Positions 26,804 to 36,060 of a stretch of DNA of 50,992 bases are shown here, one piece after another. The translations under genes were made by a program, and so were the position numbers. A model generated the notes under the pieces. The model did no database searches. It worked only from the letters and a program-made list of their open reading frames with translations, and was not told where the DNA came from. The stretch covers positions 1 through 50,992 of the forward strand of contig NZ_AOLQ01000027.1 in assembly GCF_000337775.1 (NCBI RefSeq), in the 5' to 3' direction. Every line of letters starts with the position of its first letter. Position 1 is the first letter of the stretch. This stretch comes from Haloarcula vallismortis ATCC 29715. GTDB lineage: Archaea; Halobacteriota; Halobacteria; Halobacteriales; Haloarculaceae.

Positions 26804-28114
26804 TTAGTCGGATTTTAGCGCCTGAACAGTCTGTTCTGTTGCTGCCGCCGCTGAACGGGCAAGCGCCGTCGCATGCCAGTAGTCCGCGACGCTTCTGTCG
26901 AGAGTGGACGCCGTGATCTCGCCCTCATAGTGGATCAACCCACGGTCAGCCGTCATTACCTTGTGGCCGGCGTCGACGAGAACCGTCCGGACAAAATCCG
27001 GGTGCGAACTCGATTCGAGGGCCGCGGTGAGTGCATCGTACGCAGTCTGTCTGATGTCCCGAACCGCTGTCCCGTCTGACGGCCGAGCGAGTTCTTCAGC
27101 TTCCCGACGGTTCTGAATGCGTTCGAGCGCCCGGAACCGAGCGAGGCGGCCGTTCGCATCGACGACGGCGCTGGCGGGCCCGACGCCATCCATGAGGCGG
27201 CTGATACCGCTCTCGGCCCGCCAGCGGAGTTCGTCCACAACCATCTGCCCCGGCGAGCGGTCGTCAGCGGCCGTTTCCGGCGGCAGGTCCGCCTGCCTAT
27301 CCCGGACATCTGCCAGCAGTGTCTCCGCCGCGTCGGCCAGCGTCGGCCTGACTGTCCCGGCGTCGGACGGGAGCGAGTCACTGAACTGCGCTTGCATATG
27401 GTGAGCGTCACTGAGATACGCCTGTGCGGACTCGGCCGTCTCGCCCCATTCGGCAACCGACAGCAACTCCGACTCCGCTCTTGACACGACGTCCGTTTCA
27501 CTGGCCCGCTCCAGCCCCGCTTCGACGCGGGCGTGGACCAGCGCCGCGCGCACCGGGTCCGTCCCGACGTATTCGTGCTCCTGTCGGGTCTTGCGGGCCT
27601 CTGAGACGGTCTGGCTGTGCTCCTCCCGGAGCGGAGCAGCGGTACGGCCGCTCTCGGCCACGCTCCATCCCGCGGCGGCATAGCGGGCGTTTTTGCGCGC
27701 CCGCCGCAACGACCGGAGCGCTATCAACCCGGTTCGGGCCGTCCGTGCGTCGTCAAGTCCGTCCGAGGCATCGCCCGCGGCATCAGTCAGGTGCTTGCGG
27801 ACGTGACCGTTCGGTATCTCGTCAGAACCGAGCGGGGTCGGAAGCGTCGCCAGAAGCGAGCGAACCCGCTCCCGCGCGGCGTCGAAATGGCTCGTTGCGA
27901 TGTCGACCGGGACCGACGGGGGCACTGGGACGTGGCGCTCTTCGTCGCGCTGGATATCGGGCAGATTGTAGACATCGATTGTTGCTTCGCTCCCACCGCC
28001 CACGCTGTCGATACTGCTACAGCCGGCGATGGCACTGGCCCCAGCTAGCGCAAGTACACCACGCCGAGTCATCCGAGTCCAATCATCGTCTGTCTCGGAT
28101 GTCTCGTCGGTCAT
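26804..28114 (-). CDS. Tat-exported lipoprotein of unknown function
   Basis: 436 residues. The N-terminus has a twin-arginine motif (T-R-R-G-V-L-A-L) and a lipobox I-A-G-C near residue 32, so it is exported folded through Tat and anchored by lipid outside the cell. The mature part is Ala-, Arg- and Glu-rich and largely helical, with repeated charged helices from about 80 to 430, suggesting a helical-bundle surface protein. No catalytic motif was recognised. Its ATG overlaps the TGA of the upstream lipoprotein gene by four bases, so the two are translationally coupled and probably act together. Confidence 0.7.
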   Translation of the reverse strand: MTDETSETDDDWTRMTRRGVLALAGASAIAGCSSIDSVGGGSEATIDVYNLPDIQRDEERHVPVPPSVPVDIATSHFDAARERVRSLLATLPTPLGSDEIPNGHVRKHLTDAAGDASDGLDDARTARTGLIALRSLRRARKNARYAAAGWSVAESGRTAAPLREEHSQTVSEARKTRQEHEYVGTDPVRAALVHARVEAGLERASETDVVSRAESELLSVAEWGETAESAQAYLSDAHHMQAQFSDSLPSDAGTVRPTLADAAETLLADVRDRQADLPPETAADDRSPGQMVVDELRWRAESGISRLMDGVGPASAVVDANGRLARFRALERIQNRREAEELARPSDGTAVRDIRQTAYDALTAALESSSHPDFVRTVLVDAGHKVMTADRGLIHYEGEITASTLDRSVADYWHATALARSAAAATEQTVQALKSD

Positions 28115-28803
28115 GCCTGTTCACCACCAGTCAGGGTCCGGCGGTCACTATCCGGTGCTAAGCCGCCACCACCTTCGCCTTCGGCACTCGCCCGCTGGCC
28201 GTCGCAGCCGCTGCCGCCGATAGAAGAGGAGTAACTGGAGACATCGTCGGCGTTGAGCGTGTCGGGGATCCGGATGAACCACACCGAGTACACCTCGTTG
28301 CCTGCTGTGCAGGGTTCATCGTAGGGACGGCTCACTCGGCCGTAGTCGGTCGAGATTGTATCCGTCGCCCAGCTAATCTGACAGAGCGTCAGCCGGAAAC
28401 ACTCTTCGACAATCGCACTCTGGAGATAGACACTCTCCGTTTCGAAGTCAGTCTCACCCAGAAAGGAATCGATTGTCGAGCGGTCCACATCCTCGGTGAG
28501 AGCGATTTGATCGGCTTTCGATGCTGTATCGATGACCTCAGACATCAATCGACGGGAATGTCGGCTCTCGGTCGGCCGCCCGTCACTATCGGCGAGCCAG
28601 ACCGGTCGACGGTCGGTGTCCACGCGCGAAACGACCGCTTCTGGGTCGGAAACTGTACCAGCCTCTGGCCCTGCTGGGACATCGTTTTCGGATGCGGTAC
28701 GTGTCGATTCGTCGCTGCCCTCGAACATCCCGCTACAGCCGGCCAGCATCGTCGCTAGCCCGCAAGCGCTGTGGAGGAGGGCACGTCGGGTGGAGGGGAC
28801 CAT
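28111..28803 (-). CDS. Exported lipoprotein of unknown function, first gene of the pair
   Basis: 230 residues. The N-terminal S-T-R-R-A-L-L-H-S followed by a hydrophobic stretch and the lipobox L-A-G-C near residue 23 indicate a Tat lipoprotein signal. A Ser/Asp/Glu-rich tether follows, then a compact domain (about 60-190) with three Cys in the second half and a short W-F-I-R-I-P strand. The tail is Gly/Ser/Glu-rich. Its stop overlaps the start of the downstream lipoprotein. The family is unknown to me. Confidence 0.7.
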   Translation of the reverse strand: MVPSTRRALLHSACGLATMLAGCSGMFEGSDESTRTASENDVPAGPEAGTVSDPEAVVSRVDTDRRPVWLADSDGRPTESRHSRRLMSEVIDTASKADQIALTEDVDRSTIDSFLGETDFETESVYLQSAIVEECFRLTLCQISWATDTISTDYGRVSRPYDEPCTAGNEVYSVWFIRIPDTLNADDVSSYSSSIGGSGCDGQRASAEGEGGGGLAPDSDRRTLTGGEQA

Positions 28804-29111
28804 CGTGCAGGTTCACGCTTGTAATGTCTGGTATAAAACCCTCGTGGTAGATGAGCGATATTCGGAGCGGCTTCTCTGTCCCGAAACACGGGTTTCATGC
28901 TGTTTAAATCGTAACCAGACCAAGTATATGTGTGCATAGCCATCGTGTATAGACAAATATGGTTAAAATAGCTATGTAAAAAGCAACCTAGAACCGAATG
29001 GGACTCCAATAGTTATACCTGATTCCACAAACTGAGATAGCTGCTAACTGTGGCTCGCAGCTGAGACACAGCAACGCAACGGCTAAACCGGGCCGACGTG
29101 TTCCGGCGATA
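28804..29111. promoter_or_regulatory. Divergent intergenic region between lipoprotein pair and rdfA
   Basis: About 310 bases, AT-rich between 28840 and 28990, presumably carrying promoters for both directions. No gene seen. Confidence 0.4.
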
Positions 29112-29708
29112 ATGGGGTCAGAGCAGTCGAAAGTCGCACAGCTGATCGACACGTACGGATTGGAGTCGATGGGCGCGGAGCTGGAACGGGCATGGCTCGG
29201 AGACAACCAGGAGCGACAGAGTCTCCGTGACCTCGCCGACCGATTCAATCACGCCCTGCTCGTGGCTGCGATCCGCGACGCGGGGATGGACGTCATCGAT
29301 GGGGAACCGGAGAACTTCTATCGGCTCTTGACGGCCGACGATGTCAGTGCGGGGAAACGGATCGAAGCGCGAAACCGGCTCGAACGGGCCGGCATCGACG
29401 TCGACAGGTTGGAACGCGAGTTCGTCACCTACCAGGCGATTCGCTACTATCTGCGGAACGTACGCGATGTGAGCTACGAAGGCGACTCAGAAACGGAACA
29501 GGTCGAACGGGAACGGGGAACCATCGACCGTCTCCGCAGTCGCGTCGAGACAATCGTCCGGGATACGGTCGACCGGCTGAACACCGCTGACAAACTCAGT
29601 GTCGGAGAGTACCGAGTGTTCGTGAGCATCGATATTCGCTGCCAGGACTGCGGGGCGCGCTACAGCATCAGCGACCTTCTCGACCGCGGCCGCTGTGATT
29701 GTGATTGA
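29112..29708 (+). CDS. rdfA: Rod-determining factor RdfA
   Basis: 198 residues. The opening K-V-A-Q-L-I-D-T-Y-G-L with G-A-E-L-E-x-x-W, the R-D-L-A-D-x-F-N helix and the C-terminal D-x-R-C-Q-D-C-G-A-R-Y zinc-ribbon-like end with C-D-C are the pattern of the haloarchaeal RdfA family. RdfA is known in Haloferax volcanii as a factor needed for rod-shaped cells. The middle (about 110-165) is a charged helix rich in Glu and Arg. It is convergent with an archaea-specific SMC-related gene, a neighbour combination that fits a joint role in cell-shape control. Function here is by family only. Confidence 0.85.
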   Translation: MGSEQSKVAQLIDTYGLESMGAELERAWLGDNQERQSLRDLADRFNHALLVAAIRDAGMDVIDGEPENFYRLLTADDVSAGKRIEARNRLERAGIDVDRLEREFVTYQAIRYYLRNVRDVSYEGDSETEQVERERGTIDRLRSRVETIVRDTVDRLNTADKLSVGEYRVFVSIDIRCQDCGARYSISDLLDRGRCDCD

Positions 29709-29746
29709 CCGTGCGATGAGCGGTCTCTGGGAAAGCCACACTGGGG

Positions 29747-31705
29747 TCAGATATCGGTAATTCGGTTGTAACGGTCTGGAAGCGCCTGTGCATCCGCAGG
29801 GAGCAACGCGACGAGGAGGTAAGACGGGTACTCCGCGAAGTATTCGACGAGTGAGGCGATGCGCTTGGAGTCGATGGCTTCGAGCGAGTCAAGCAACATA
29901 AACGGCACCTCCTCGTACACATTGTGGACGAGGTAGCCAGCGAGTGCAAACACGAGCCCGGTCACTTCGCGTTCACTCTCACTCAGATGGTCGACCGTGT
30001 CTTCGTAGACAGTTCCACCCGCAGTACTCCTGACGACGTGGAGCGTGAACGTCGATCCCGTGACGCTGTCGTCGCTGTTGTGGACCGGATCATCTGGTGT
30101 GTTCGTCCGTTCGAGCCAGATCCGCTCGATGTTGCCATACCCGAGGATGTCGAGCAAGTCGGCCATCTTTTGGTTGAATTGGTCGGTCGCCTCGGCTTCG
30201 AGACGGTCGATACGTGACCGAAGGTCGATCAGCTCGTCGACCACGTCTTCCCGCTGGTCGGCCAGCTCGTCATTCCGACGGATTTCTGACTCGATATCGG
30301 CGATCTCTTCGCTTATCGTATCTCGTTCTGATTCGAGTCGGTCGAGTTCCAGCTCCAGTTCGTTCGCTTTCGTATGGAGGTCCAGCACCTCATCGAACTC
30401 TTCGGTCCGGAGCGTCGTCACCCGCTCCTCAAGTTCCTCGACACGGGTCGAGAGATTGTTGCGTCGTTCTCGGAGGTCAGTAACAGCCGTCTGCCGTGTG
30501 TTGATTTCGGCGTCAACCTCGTCAATTGTGGCGGCAAGTTCTTCCGCCCGCATGCGGGTCTCCGCGATTTCGTCATGCTGGTCGGTCAGCTCGTCGAGTT
30601 TATTATCGATATCGTCAATCTCCGTGATCGTCTCCTGAAGATGGTCACGCATGCTCTGTAGTGTTGACTCAATACGGGCCGGCTTTACTTGCGAGCCACA
30701 GGTCCAGCAGGTCGTCTTTGAGCCCTTGTACAACTGTTCTGTGATATCACCCACGCTCTCGGGCTTTGCGTCGATAGCCTCAGCTATCTTGCCGTGTTCG
30801 CCAGATAATAGTTCTTCGTTGAACTCGATGACGTTCTGCAGTCGAGTGGTGTACTCTGAGAGCTCACGTTTTCGTTCTCGAAGTTGCTCAATGTCTGATT
30901 CGAGCGCTTCGAGTCGGTCATTCGGTGAGTCCGGGAGCCCGGACCGTTCGACTGCGAGGTTTCCTCGCTCGTCGCGCAACGCCGCGATGCTCTCCTGTTC
31001 TGACTGAATATCGTCGCGGACACGTTTCAGCTCGGACCGAGTCGCCTGGAGTTCATCGATAGCTGTCTCGAGTTCGTCCCTGTTTTCCTGGGTCGTCTGG
31101 AACTCTACGTCCCGCTCGTCGATTCGTTCTTCGACGCGCTGGAGTTCGTCTCTTGTCTCGGCAATCTCGTCACGTAGATCTGCCTGTTGGCGCTCTAAGT
31201 CGGGAAGGTCGCGCTTGAGTGACGCGATTCGATCGAGTTCCTCGTCGATCTCTTCCTTGCGCTGTTCGGCCGCACGTATCTGTCGGTGGATAGACGCCAC
31301 ATCGACGGGTCGCATGATAATCTCTCGGAGATCCTCACCCCGTTCGACGGCCCGCCTGGCCTCGTTGTCTTCCAGCAGGAACGCGAACAGGTTCGCAACT
31401 GTCGGGTCGGTGAGAAGGCCGAGACCCGATCCGACGAGCCCGTCGTCAGCTCTGCTCAGTGTTCGAGTGTACGTCTCATCTCCCAGTGAGAGCTCGACGG
31501 TGCCCTTCTCGGCGTCACCTTTGACGCTTGCCCACTCGCTCCCGTGAGCGGCCATCACTGCCTGTAAGAGCGATGTCCGATTAGTCGCGTTCCGGCCCCG
31601 GAGTACAGTCACCCCTGGCGGGACCTCAACTGTTGTCTCGTCGATCCCCCCGACCTTCTCGACGGTGACGGTCGCCACTTCTCCGGCTACCGAGAGTGAA
31701 CCCAT
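29747..31705 (-). CDS. Archaea-specific SMC-related coiled-coil ATPase-like protein
   Basis: 652 residues in SMC/Rad50 layout. An N-terminal half-head is followed by long coiled coils (about 140-310 and 345-540, dense in Glu, Asp, Arg, Leu), a zinc-hook C-W-T-C at residues 333-336 between them, then a C-terminal half-head with S-E-S-E-R-E-V-T-G-L (ABC signature region) and F-M-L-L-D-S-L-E-A-I-D (Walker B) near 605. The Walker A site at 37-45 is G-R-N-A-T-N-R-T-S, with Arg in place of the nucleotide-binding Lys, a departure I associate with this family. Relatives have been linked to cell morphology together with RdfA. It is convergent with rdfA, 38 bases apart. Confidence 0.85.
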   Translation of the reverse strand: MGSLSVAGEVATVTVEKVGGIDETTVEVPPGVTVLRGRNATNRTSLLQAVMAAHGSEWASVKGDAEKGTVELSLGDETYTRTLSRADDGLVGSGLGLLTDPTVANLFAFLLEDNEARRAVERGEDLREIIMRPVDVASIHRQIRAAEQRKEEIDEELDRIASLKRDLPDLERQQADLRDEIAETRDELQRVEERIDERDVEFQTTQENRDELETAIDELQATRSELKRVRDDIQSEQESIAALRDERGNLAVERSGLPDSPNDRLEALESDIEQLRERKRELSEYTTRLQNVIEFNEELLSGEHGKIAEAIDAKPESVGDITEQLYKGSKTTCWTCGSQVKPARIESTLQSMRDHLQETITEIDDIDNKLDELTDQHDEIAETRMRAEELAATIDEVDAEINTRQTAVTDLRERRNNLSTRVEELEERVTTLRTEEFDEVLDLHTKANELELELDRLESERDTISEEIADIESEIRRNDELADQREDVVDELIDLRSRIDRLEAEATDQFNQKMADLLDILGYGNIERIWLERTNTPDDPVHNSDDSVTGSTFTLHVVRSTAGGTVYEDTVDHLSESEREVTGLVFALAGYLVHNVYEEVPFMLLDSLEAIDSKRIASLVEYFAEYPSYLLVALLPADAQALPDRYNRITDI

Positions 31706-31908
31706 GTTTCGGTGTGAGCGAGTTACGGAGATAAGTACTGTGGCGCGCGTGGCACTTCCGGTTCGGATTGGTACCCTACTAGGTGTCGGTGGCTAACAGA
31801 CATATGGCTGTTATTCAAACGAATTCCCATACCTAGTTTCGTGCAGAAACAATCGCCTACATCCATATATCAAACGGTTTCGATAAATAACACACTCAAA
31901 CGTGTACC

Positions 31909-31917
31909 TTTATATTA
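31909..31917 (+). promoter_or_regulatory. TATA box of the PTS operon
   Basis: TTTATATTA lies 21-29 bases upstream of the ATG at 31938, a strong match in sequence and spacing, supporting 31938 as start rather than the second ATG at 31950. Confidence 0.55.
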
Positions 31918-31937
31918 TGCAATCGGCGTAGCTGTCG

Positions 31938-33089
31938 ATGTCGGTGACCATGACAGATCAAGACCGAGCCGAGAGTGCGCTTCGCGCTCACGTAACCTCC
32001 GTCAAGGAGGACCTGATGACGGGCGTATCGTTCATGATTCCCTTCGTGACTATCGGGGGCATCTTCCTCGCCGTCGCGTACGCAATCGGAGACACACAGG
32101 CAGTGTTCGAGAACACCGGCTCGGCAGGCTGGTTCCTCGCACAGATTGGCGTGGCCGGGCTGACGATTATGGTTCCGATCCTCGGCGGATACATCGCGTA
32201 CGCCATCGCCGACCGTCCGGGACTCGCTCCAGGTTTCCTGCTGGCATACATTCTCCAACAGGGGAACGTCGTCGCCGAAGCGGCGACGGTGATCGGCATC
32301 TCTGGCGGCGAAGCCGGTGCCGGCTACCTCGGCGCAATTGTCGCTGGACTACTTGCCGGGTACGTCGCGCGCTTTTTCAAGAATCTCGATGTTCCCGATT
32401 TCATCCAGCCGATGATGCCGGTGTTGCTCATCCCCGTCGCGACGATGGCAGTTCTGACGCCTATCATGCTGTTCGTGCTGGGCGTTCCCGTCGCGCTCGC
32501 TAACGAGGCATTGACCTCTTTCCTTCAGTCGATGCAGGGCGGGCAAGCTATTGTCGTCGGCTTGATCCTCGGCGGGATGATGGCCTTCGACATGGGTGGC
32601 CCAGTAAACAAGGTCGCCTACGTGTTCGCGACCGGACTCATCACAGAGGAAATCTACGCACCGATGGCCGCGGTGATGATCGGTGGCATGATTCCGCCGA
32701 TTGGGCTCGCGCTCTCGAACTTCATTGCCCCGCACAAGTACGCGGCCGAGATGTACGAGAACGGCAAAAGCGGTATCGTACTCGGCCTGTCGTTCATCAC
32801 CGAGGGTGCGATTCCGTACGCAGCCGCCGACCCACTGAGGGTTATTCCGGCTATCGTCGCTGGCAGCGCCGTCGGCGGTGCGACCTCAATGGCCCTCGGT
32901 GTCACAATGCCCGCGCCACACGGTGGTATCTTTGTGATTCTGCTGTCGAACCAGCCGCTCGCGTTCGTAGGCAGCATCCTACTTGGCTCGCTCGTGACGG
33001 CCGTCGTCGCGACGGTGATCAAACCGGACTTCGAAGACCGTATCGACGCCAAGGCGGAGACGAGCAGCACGCAACCGACGGATGACTAA
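31938..33089 (+). CDS. ptfC: PTS fructose-type transporter, IIC membrane component
   Basis: 383 residues with about nine or ten hydrophobic segments. It forms the sugar channel of a fructose-specific phosphotransferase system. Family landmarks are G-V-S-F-M-I-P-F-V-T-I-G-G near residues 32-44, a G-x-A-G-Y-L-G-A-I-V-A-G-L-L-A-G-Y segment, D-M-G-G-P-V-N-K-V-A-Y near 217, and I-T-E-G-A-I-P-Y-A-A near 293, where the substrate-site Glu is expected. IIA and IIB are separate genes in this operon, unlike most bacterial FruA fusions. It is first of five tightly packed genes behind a strong TATA box. Confidence 0.92.
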   Translation: MSVTMTDQDRAESALRAHVTSVKEDLMTGVSFMIPFVTIGGIFLAVAYAIGDTQAVFENTGSAGWFLAQIGVAGLTIMVPILGGYIAYAIADRPGLAPGFLLAYILQQGNVVAEAATVIGISGGEAGAGYLGAIVAGLLAGYVARFFKNLDVPDFIQPMMPVLLIPVATMAVLTPIMLFVLGVPVALANEALTSFLQSMQGGQAIVVGLILGGMMAFDMGGPVNKVAYVFATGLITEEIYAPMAAVMIGGMIPPIGLALSNFIAPHKYAAEMYENGKSGIVLGLSFITEGAIPYAAADPLRVIPAIVAGSAVGGATSMALGVTMPAPHGGIFVILLSNQPLAFVGSILLGSLVTAVVATVIKPDFEDRIDAKAETSSTQPTDD

Positions 33090-33103
33090 CTAAACTGACA
33101 ACA

Positions 33104-33580
33104 ATGACAGACGCAATCTCAGTGGACGACATCGAAGAACTGATTCCGGCGGACCACATCTCGCTGTCCGAGCCGCCGGCAGAAAAAGAAGCGTGTATCG
33201 AGTCCCTGCTTGACCTGCTGGTCGACGGCGGCAGAGTCGAGGACCGCGAGCGCGCACTCCAAGCACTGCTGGAGCGTGAATCAGAGACGACAACGGGCGT
33301 CGGTATGGGAATCGGGATACCACACGCGAAGACTGACGCTGTGAGTCGCCCATCGCTCGCGTTCACCCGCTCCGAAGAGGGAGTCGATTTCGGCTCTATG
33401 GATGGCGAGCCGGCGACGCTCATCTTTATGATTCTCGTTCCGGAAGCTGGCGGTGAGGAGCACCTCAACATCCTCAGTTCCCTCTCGCGTGCCCTGATGC
33501 ACGACAACGTTCGGGACCGACTCCACGCGGCAGAGGACGAAGCGACCGTTCAGGACGTGCTCCGGGAGGCTATCGCATGA
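33104..33580 (+). CDS. ptfA: PTS fructose-type IIA component
   Basis: 158 residues, PTS_EIIA_2 fold. The phosphorylated histidine is H74 in G-I-G-I-P-H-A-K-T-D, the standard motif. It accepts phosphate from HPr and passes it to IIB. It starts 14 bases after ptfC and its stop overlaps the ATG of the HPr gene by four bases, indicating translational coupling. Confidence 0.93.
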   Translation: MTDAISVDDIEELIPADHISLSEPPAEKEACIESLLDLLVDGGRVEDRERALQALLERESETTTGVGMGIGIPHAKTDAVSRPSLAFTRSEEGVDFGSMDGEPATLIFMILVPEAGGEEHLNILSSLSRALMHDNVRDRLHAAEDEATVQDVLREAIA

Positions 33581-33864
33581 CGGTCGAACGCACTGTAACG
33601 ATTGTTCCGGAAGCGGGCCTGCACGCCCGGCCAGCGTCGGCATTTGTCCAGACCGTCAACGACCACGAGGCAGAAGTCTCGGCGGGTCGTCCGGACGGGG
33701 ATCTCGTTCAGGCAGCGAGTATGATCGCCGTCACCAGCCTCGGTGTCGGACAGGGCGACGACATCAAGCTGGTCGCCGACGGCCCAGACGCAGAAGCCGT
33801 ACTCGACGAACTGGAACGAATACTAACGACACCGGAGGCGGAACTGAACACTGACGATGGCTGA
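33577..33864 (+). CDS. ptsH: Phosphocarrier protein HPr
   Basis: 95 residues. The active-site H16 is in G-L-H-A-R-P-A, and the A-A-S-M-I block with S48 corresponds to the regulatory-serine helix of bacterial HPr. Whether that serine is used is unknown: I see no HPr kinase gene here, and the residues around it differ from Gram-positive HPr. It overlaps both neighbours (ptfA by 4 bases, ptsI by 8). Confidence 0.93.
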   Translation: MTVERTVTIVPEAGLHARPASAFVQTVNDHEAEVSAGRPDGDLVQAASMIAVTSLGVGQGDDIKLVADGPDAEAVLDELERILTTPEAELNTDDG

Positions 33865-35542
33865 GCGCACGCTCCACGGAACCGGTGCCACGCCGCGCTC
33901 TGGCGTTGGGACAGTTGTCTGGTACGGCCGCGACATCTCGATCCCGGAGCCGGACGACATAGAAGTCGAACCGGAAGCAGAGGCACAGCGGTTCGCCGAC
34001 GCCGTCGACGCCGCTCGCGACGAGCTAGAATCCGAGCGCGAAGCGACCACCGAACGCGTTGGGGAAGACGAAGCCGCAGTGTTTGACGCGCACATCCAGT
34101 TCCTCGAAGATCCGACTATCGAGGAGGCCGTCAAGACGGCAGTCAACGAGGGGCACCCGGCCCCTACTGCCGTGGATGCCGCGTTCGGCCAACACATCGA
34201 ACGGTTCGAGGGGATGGACGGCCGAATGGCCGAGCGTGCGGACGACCTTCGAGACGTGCGTGACCGACTCCTCCGTCTGTTGACGGACGGCGAACGGGTC
34301 GACTTCAGTGACTTGCCCGACGGCAGTGTCGTCATCGCCGAGCGGTTGACGCCCAGCGATACGGCACAACTCGACCCAGAACGCGTCGCCGGCTTCGCCA
34401 CAGTCACGGGCGGACGAACATCTCACGCGTCGATTTTCGCCCGCTCGCTAGCCCTGCCGGCCGTTGTCGGTGTCGGGGAAGATCTCACCACCGTCGACAG
34501 CGGAGCAGAGGTCGTGATCGACGGCGACGATGGGACCATACTCGTCGGTCCTGACGACACCGAGAGAGCCGCCGCAGCAGGCGGCTCGGGAGCCGCTATC
34601 GTCGATGAGACCGTCACAACTACTGACGGACGGCACATCGAAGTAGCGGCAAATATCGGCCAGCCAGCGGAACTGGAGCCCGCGGCGGAACGGGGAGCCG
34701 ACGGCGTTGGCCTCTACCGAACCGAGTTCCTCTTTCTCGACCGCGAGGGCCCACCATCGGAAGACGAGCAGTACGAGGCAATCCGCGAGGCGCTCGATGC
34801 CTTCCCAGACGGGCGCGTCGTCGTCCGAACACTGGACATCGGCGGCGACAAGCGGATTCCCTACCTCGACCTGCCCGACGAGGAGAACCCCTTCCTCGGC
34901 GAGCGCGGCATCCGGCGCTCGCTTGACCCGGACTCGGACCTGTTCGCGACGCAACTCCGAGCGCTTCTGCGCGCTGCTGCGGACGGGGCCGGTGACCTCG
35001 CGATCATGTTTCCGCTGGTCGCCACGGTCAAGGAACTCGACGCCGCACTCGACGCACTGGACGCGGCGGCGGCCGATGTTGAAGATTGCAGCGCCGACGC
35101 CGTTGATATCGAGGTCGGCGTCATGATAGAAACACCAAGCGCCGCCTTCATGGCCGACGAACTCGCCGCACGAGTCGATTTCCTCTCTATTGGAACGAAC
35201 GACCTGACACAGTACGTGATGGCCGCTGACCGCGAGAACGAGCGCGTCGGTGACTTACACGATCCCACGCACCCGGGCGTCCTCCGTGCCATCCACCGGA
35301 CGGTTCGTGCGGCCCACGCCGAAGACGCCTGGGTAGGACTGTGTGGCGAAATGGCCGGCGACCCCGAACTGACGGAACTGCTGGTCGGTCTCGGGCTTGA
35401 CGAACTCAGTATGAGCGCCGTGACGATTCCGGAGGTCAAAACGGCCGTCAGCGAAACCGAGTACAGCGCCGCGAGCGAGCGCGCGGACCACGCCCGACTC
35501 GCCGCAACACGAAGCGAAGTCCATACCACATTAGACACATGA
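33857..35542 (+). CDS. ptsI: PTS enzyme I (phosphoenolpyruvate-protein phosphotransferase)
   Basis: 561 residues. N-terminal HPr-binding domain, then the phosphohistidine domain with H190 in T-G-G-R-T-S-H-A-S-I, then the PEP-binding TIM barrel (about 250-545) with G-L-Y-R-T-E-F-L near 290, G-E-R-G-I-R near 350, E-V-G-V-M-I-E-T-P-S, and G-T-N-D-L-T-Q-Y near 455. A Cys in L-C-G-E-M-A-G near 500 is the family's catalytic cysteine. Takes phosphate from PEP and phosphorylates HPr. It shares an ATGA overlap with the IIB gene downstream. Confidence 0.95.
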   Translation: MAERTLHGTGATPRSGVGTVVWYGRDISIPEPDDIEVEPEAEAQRFADAVDAARDELESEREATTERVGEDEAAVFDAHIQFLEDPTIEEAVKTAVNEGHPAPTAVDAAFGQHIERFEGMDGRMAERADDLRDVRDRLLRLLTDGERVDFSDLPDGSVVIAERLTPSDTAQLDPERVAGFATVTGGRTSHASIFARSLALPAVVGVGEDLTTVDSGAEVVIDGDDGTILVGPDDTERAAAAGGSGAAIVDETVTTTDGRHIEVAANIGQPAELEPAAERGADGVGLYRTEFLFLDREGPPSEDEQYEAIREALDAFPDGRVVVRTLDIGGDKRIPYLDLPDEENPFLGERGIRRSLDPDSDLFATQLRALLRAAADGAGDLAIMFPLVATVKELDAALDALDAAAADVEDCSADAVDIEVGVMIETPSAAFMADELAARVDFLSIGTNDLTQYVMAADRENERVGDLHDPTHPGVLRAIHRTVRAAHAEDAWVGLCGEMAGDPELTELLVGLGLDELSMSAVTIPEVKTAVSETEYSAASERADHARLAATRSEVHTTLDT

Positions 35543-35973
35543 AACTCGTTGCAGTCACCTCCTGTCCGACTGGTATCGCACACAGTCAGATGGCAGCCGA
35601 GAATCTTGAACAGACAGCCGAAGACAAAGGGCACGATATTAAGGTGGAAGTTCAGGGCGCGATGGGTGCGGAGAACGAGCTCTCCGACTCAGATATTGCA
35701 GCCGCCGACGCAGCCATTATCGCCGCAGACACGGCGGTTAGTCAAGACCGATTCAACGGCGTCCCGCTAATCGACGGCACTGTCAAGGACGCCGTTAACG
35801 ACGCCGAAGGGATGATCGCTGATGCGATTTCGGCCGCTGACGGCGACGCATCGGACAGTGGGTCCGATGTAGATAGATCCGAATCCACGAGTCCCGAATC
35901 TAATCAGCAGCGCCGCCGTGGCGGTGACCGCTCGAAGAGTCTCGTGGCCCGACTGAAGCGTCTGTTCAGTTGA
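35539..35973 (+). CDS. ptfB: PTS fructose-type IIB component
   Basis: 144 residues. The phospho-cysteine is C9 in V-T-S-C-P-T-G-I-A-H-S, the fructose-type IIB motif. Residues 1-100 form the IIB fold. The rest is a Ser/Asp-rich linker ending in a basic R-R-R-G-G-D-R-S-K-S-L tail, a remnant-like extension that might once have led into another domain or may contact the membrane. It is last gene of the operon. The usual haloarchaeal partners pfkB and glpR are not adjacent. Confidence 0.92.
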   Translation: MKLVAVTSCPTGIAHSQMAAENLEQTAEDKGHDIKVEVQGAMGAENELSDSDIAAADAAIIAADTAVSQDRFNGVPLIDGTVKDAVNDAEGMIADAISAADGDASDSGSDVDRSESTSPESNQQRRRGGDRSKSLVARLKRLFS

Positions 35974-36060
35974 GGTCAGTTGTCTCACTACGGCCCCCAG
36001 CTCGGAGCAAATACGTCCGTCGCCGCTAAGCTAATCGTCTCGCTGACGCTCGTGACCGGC

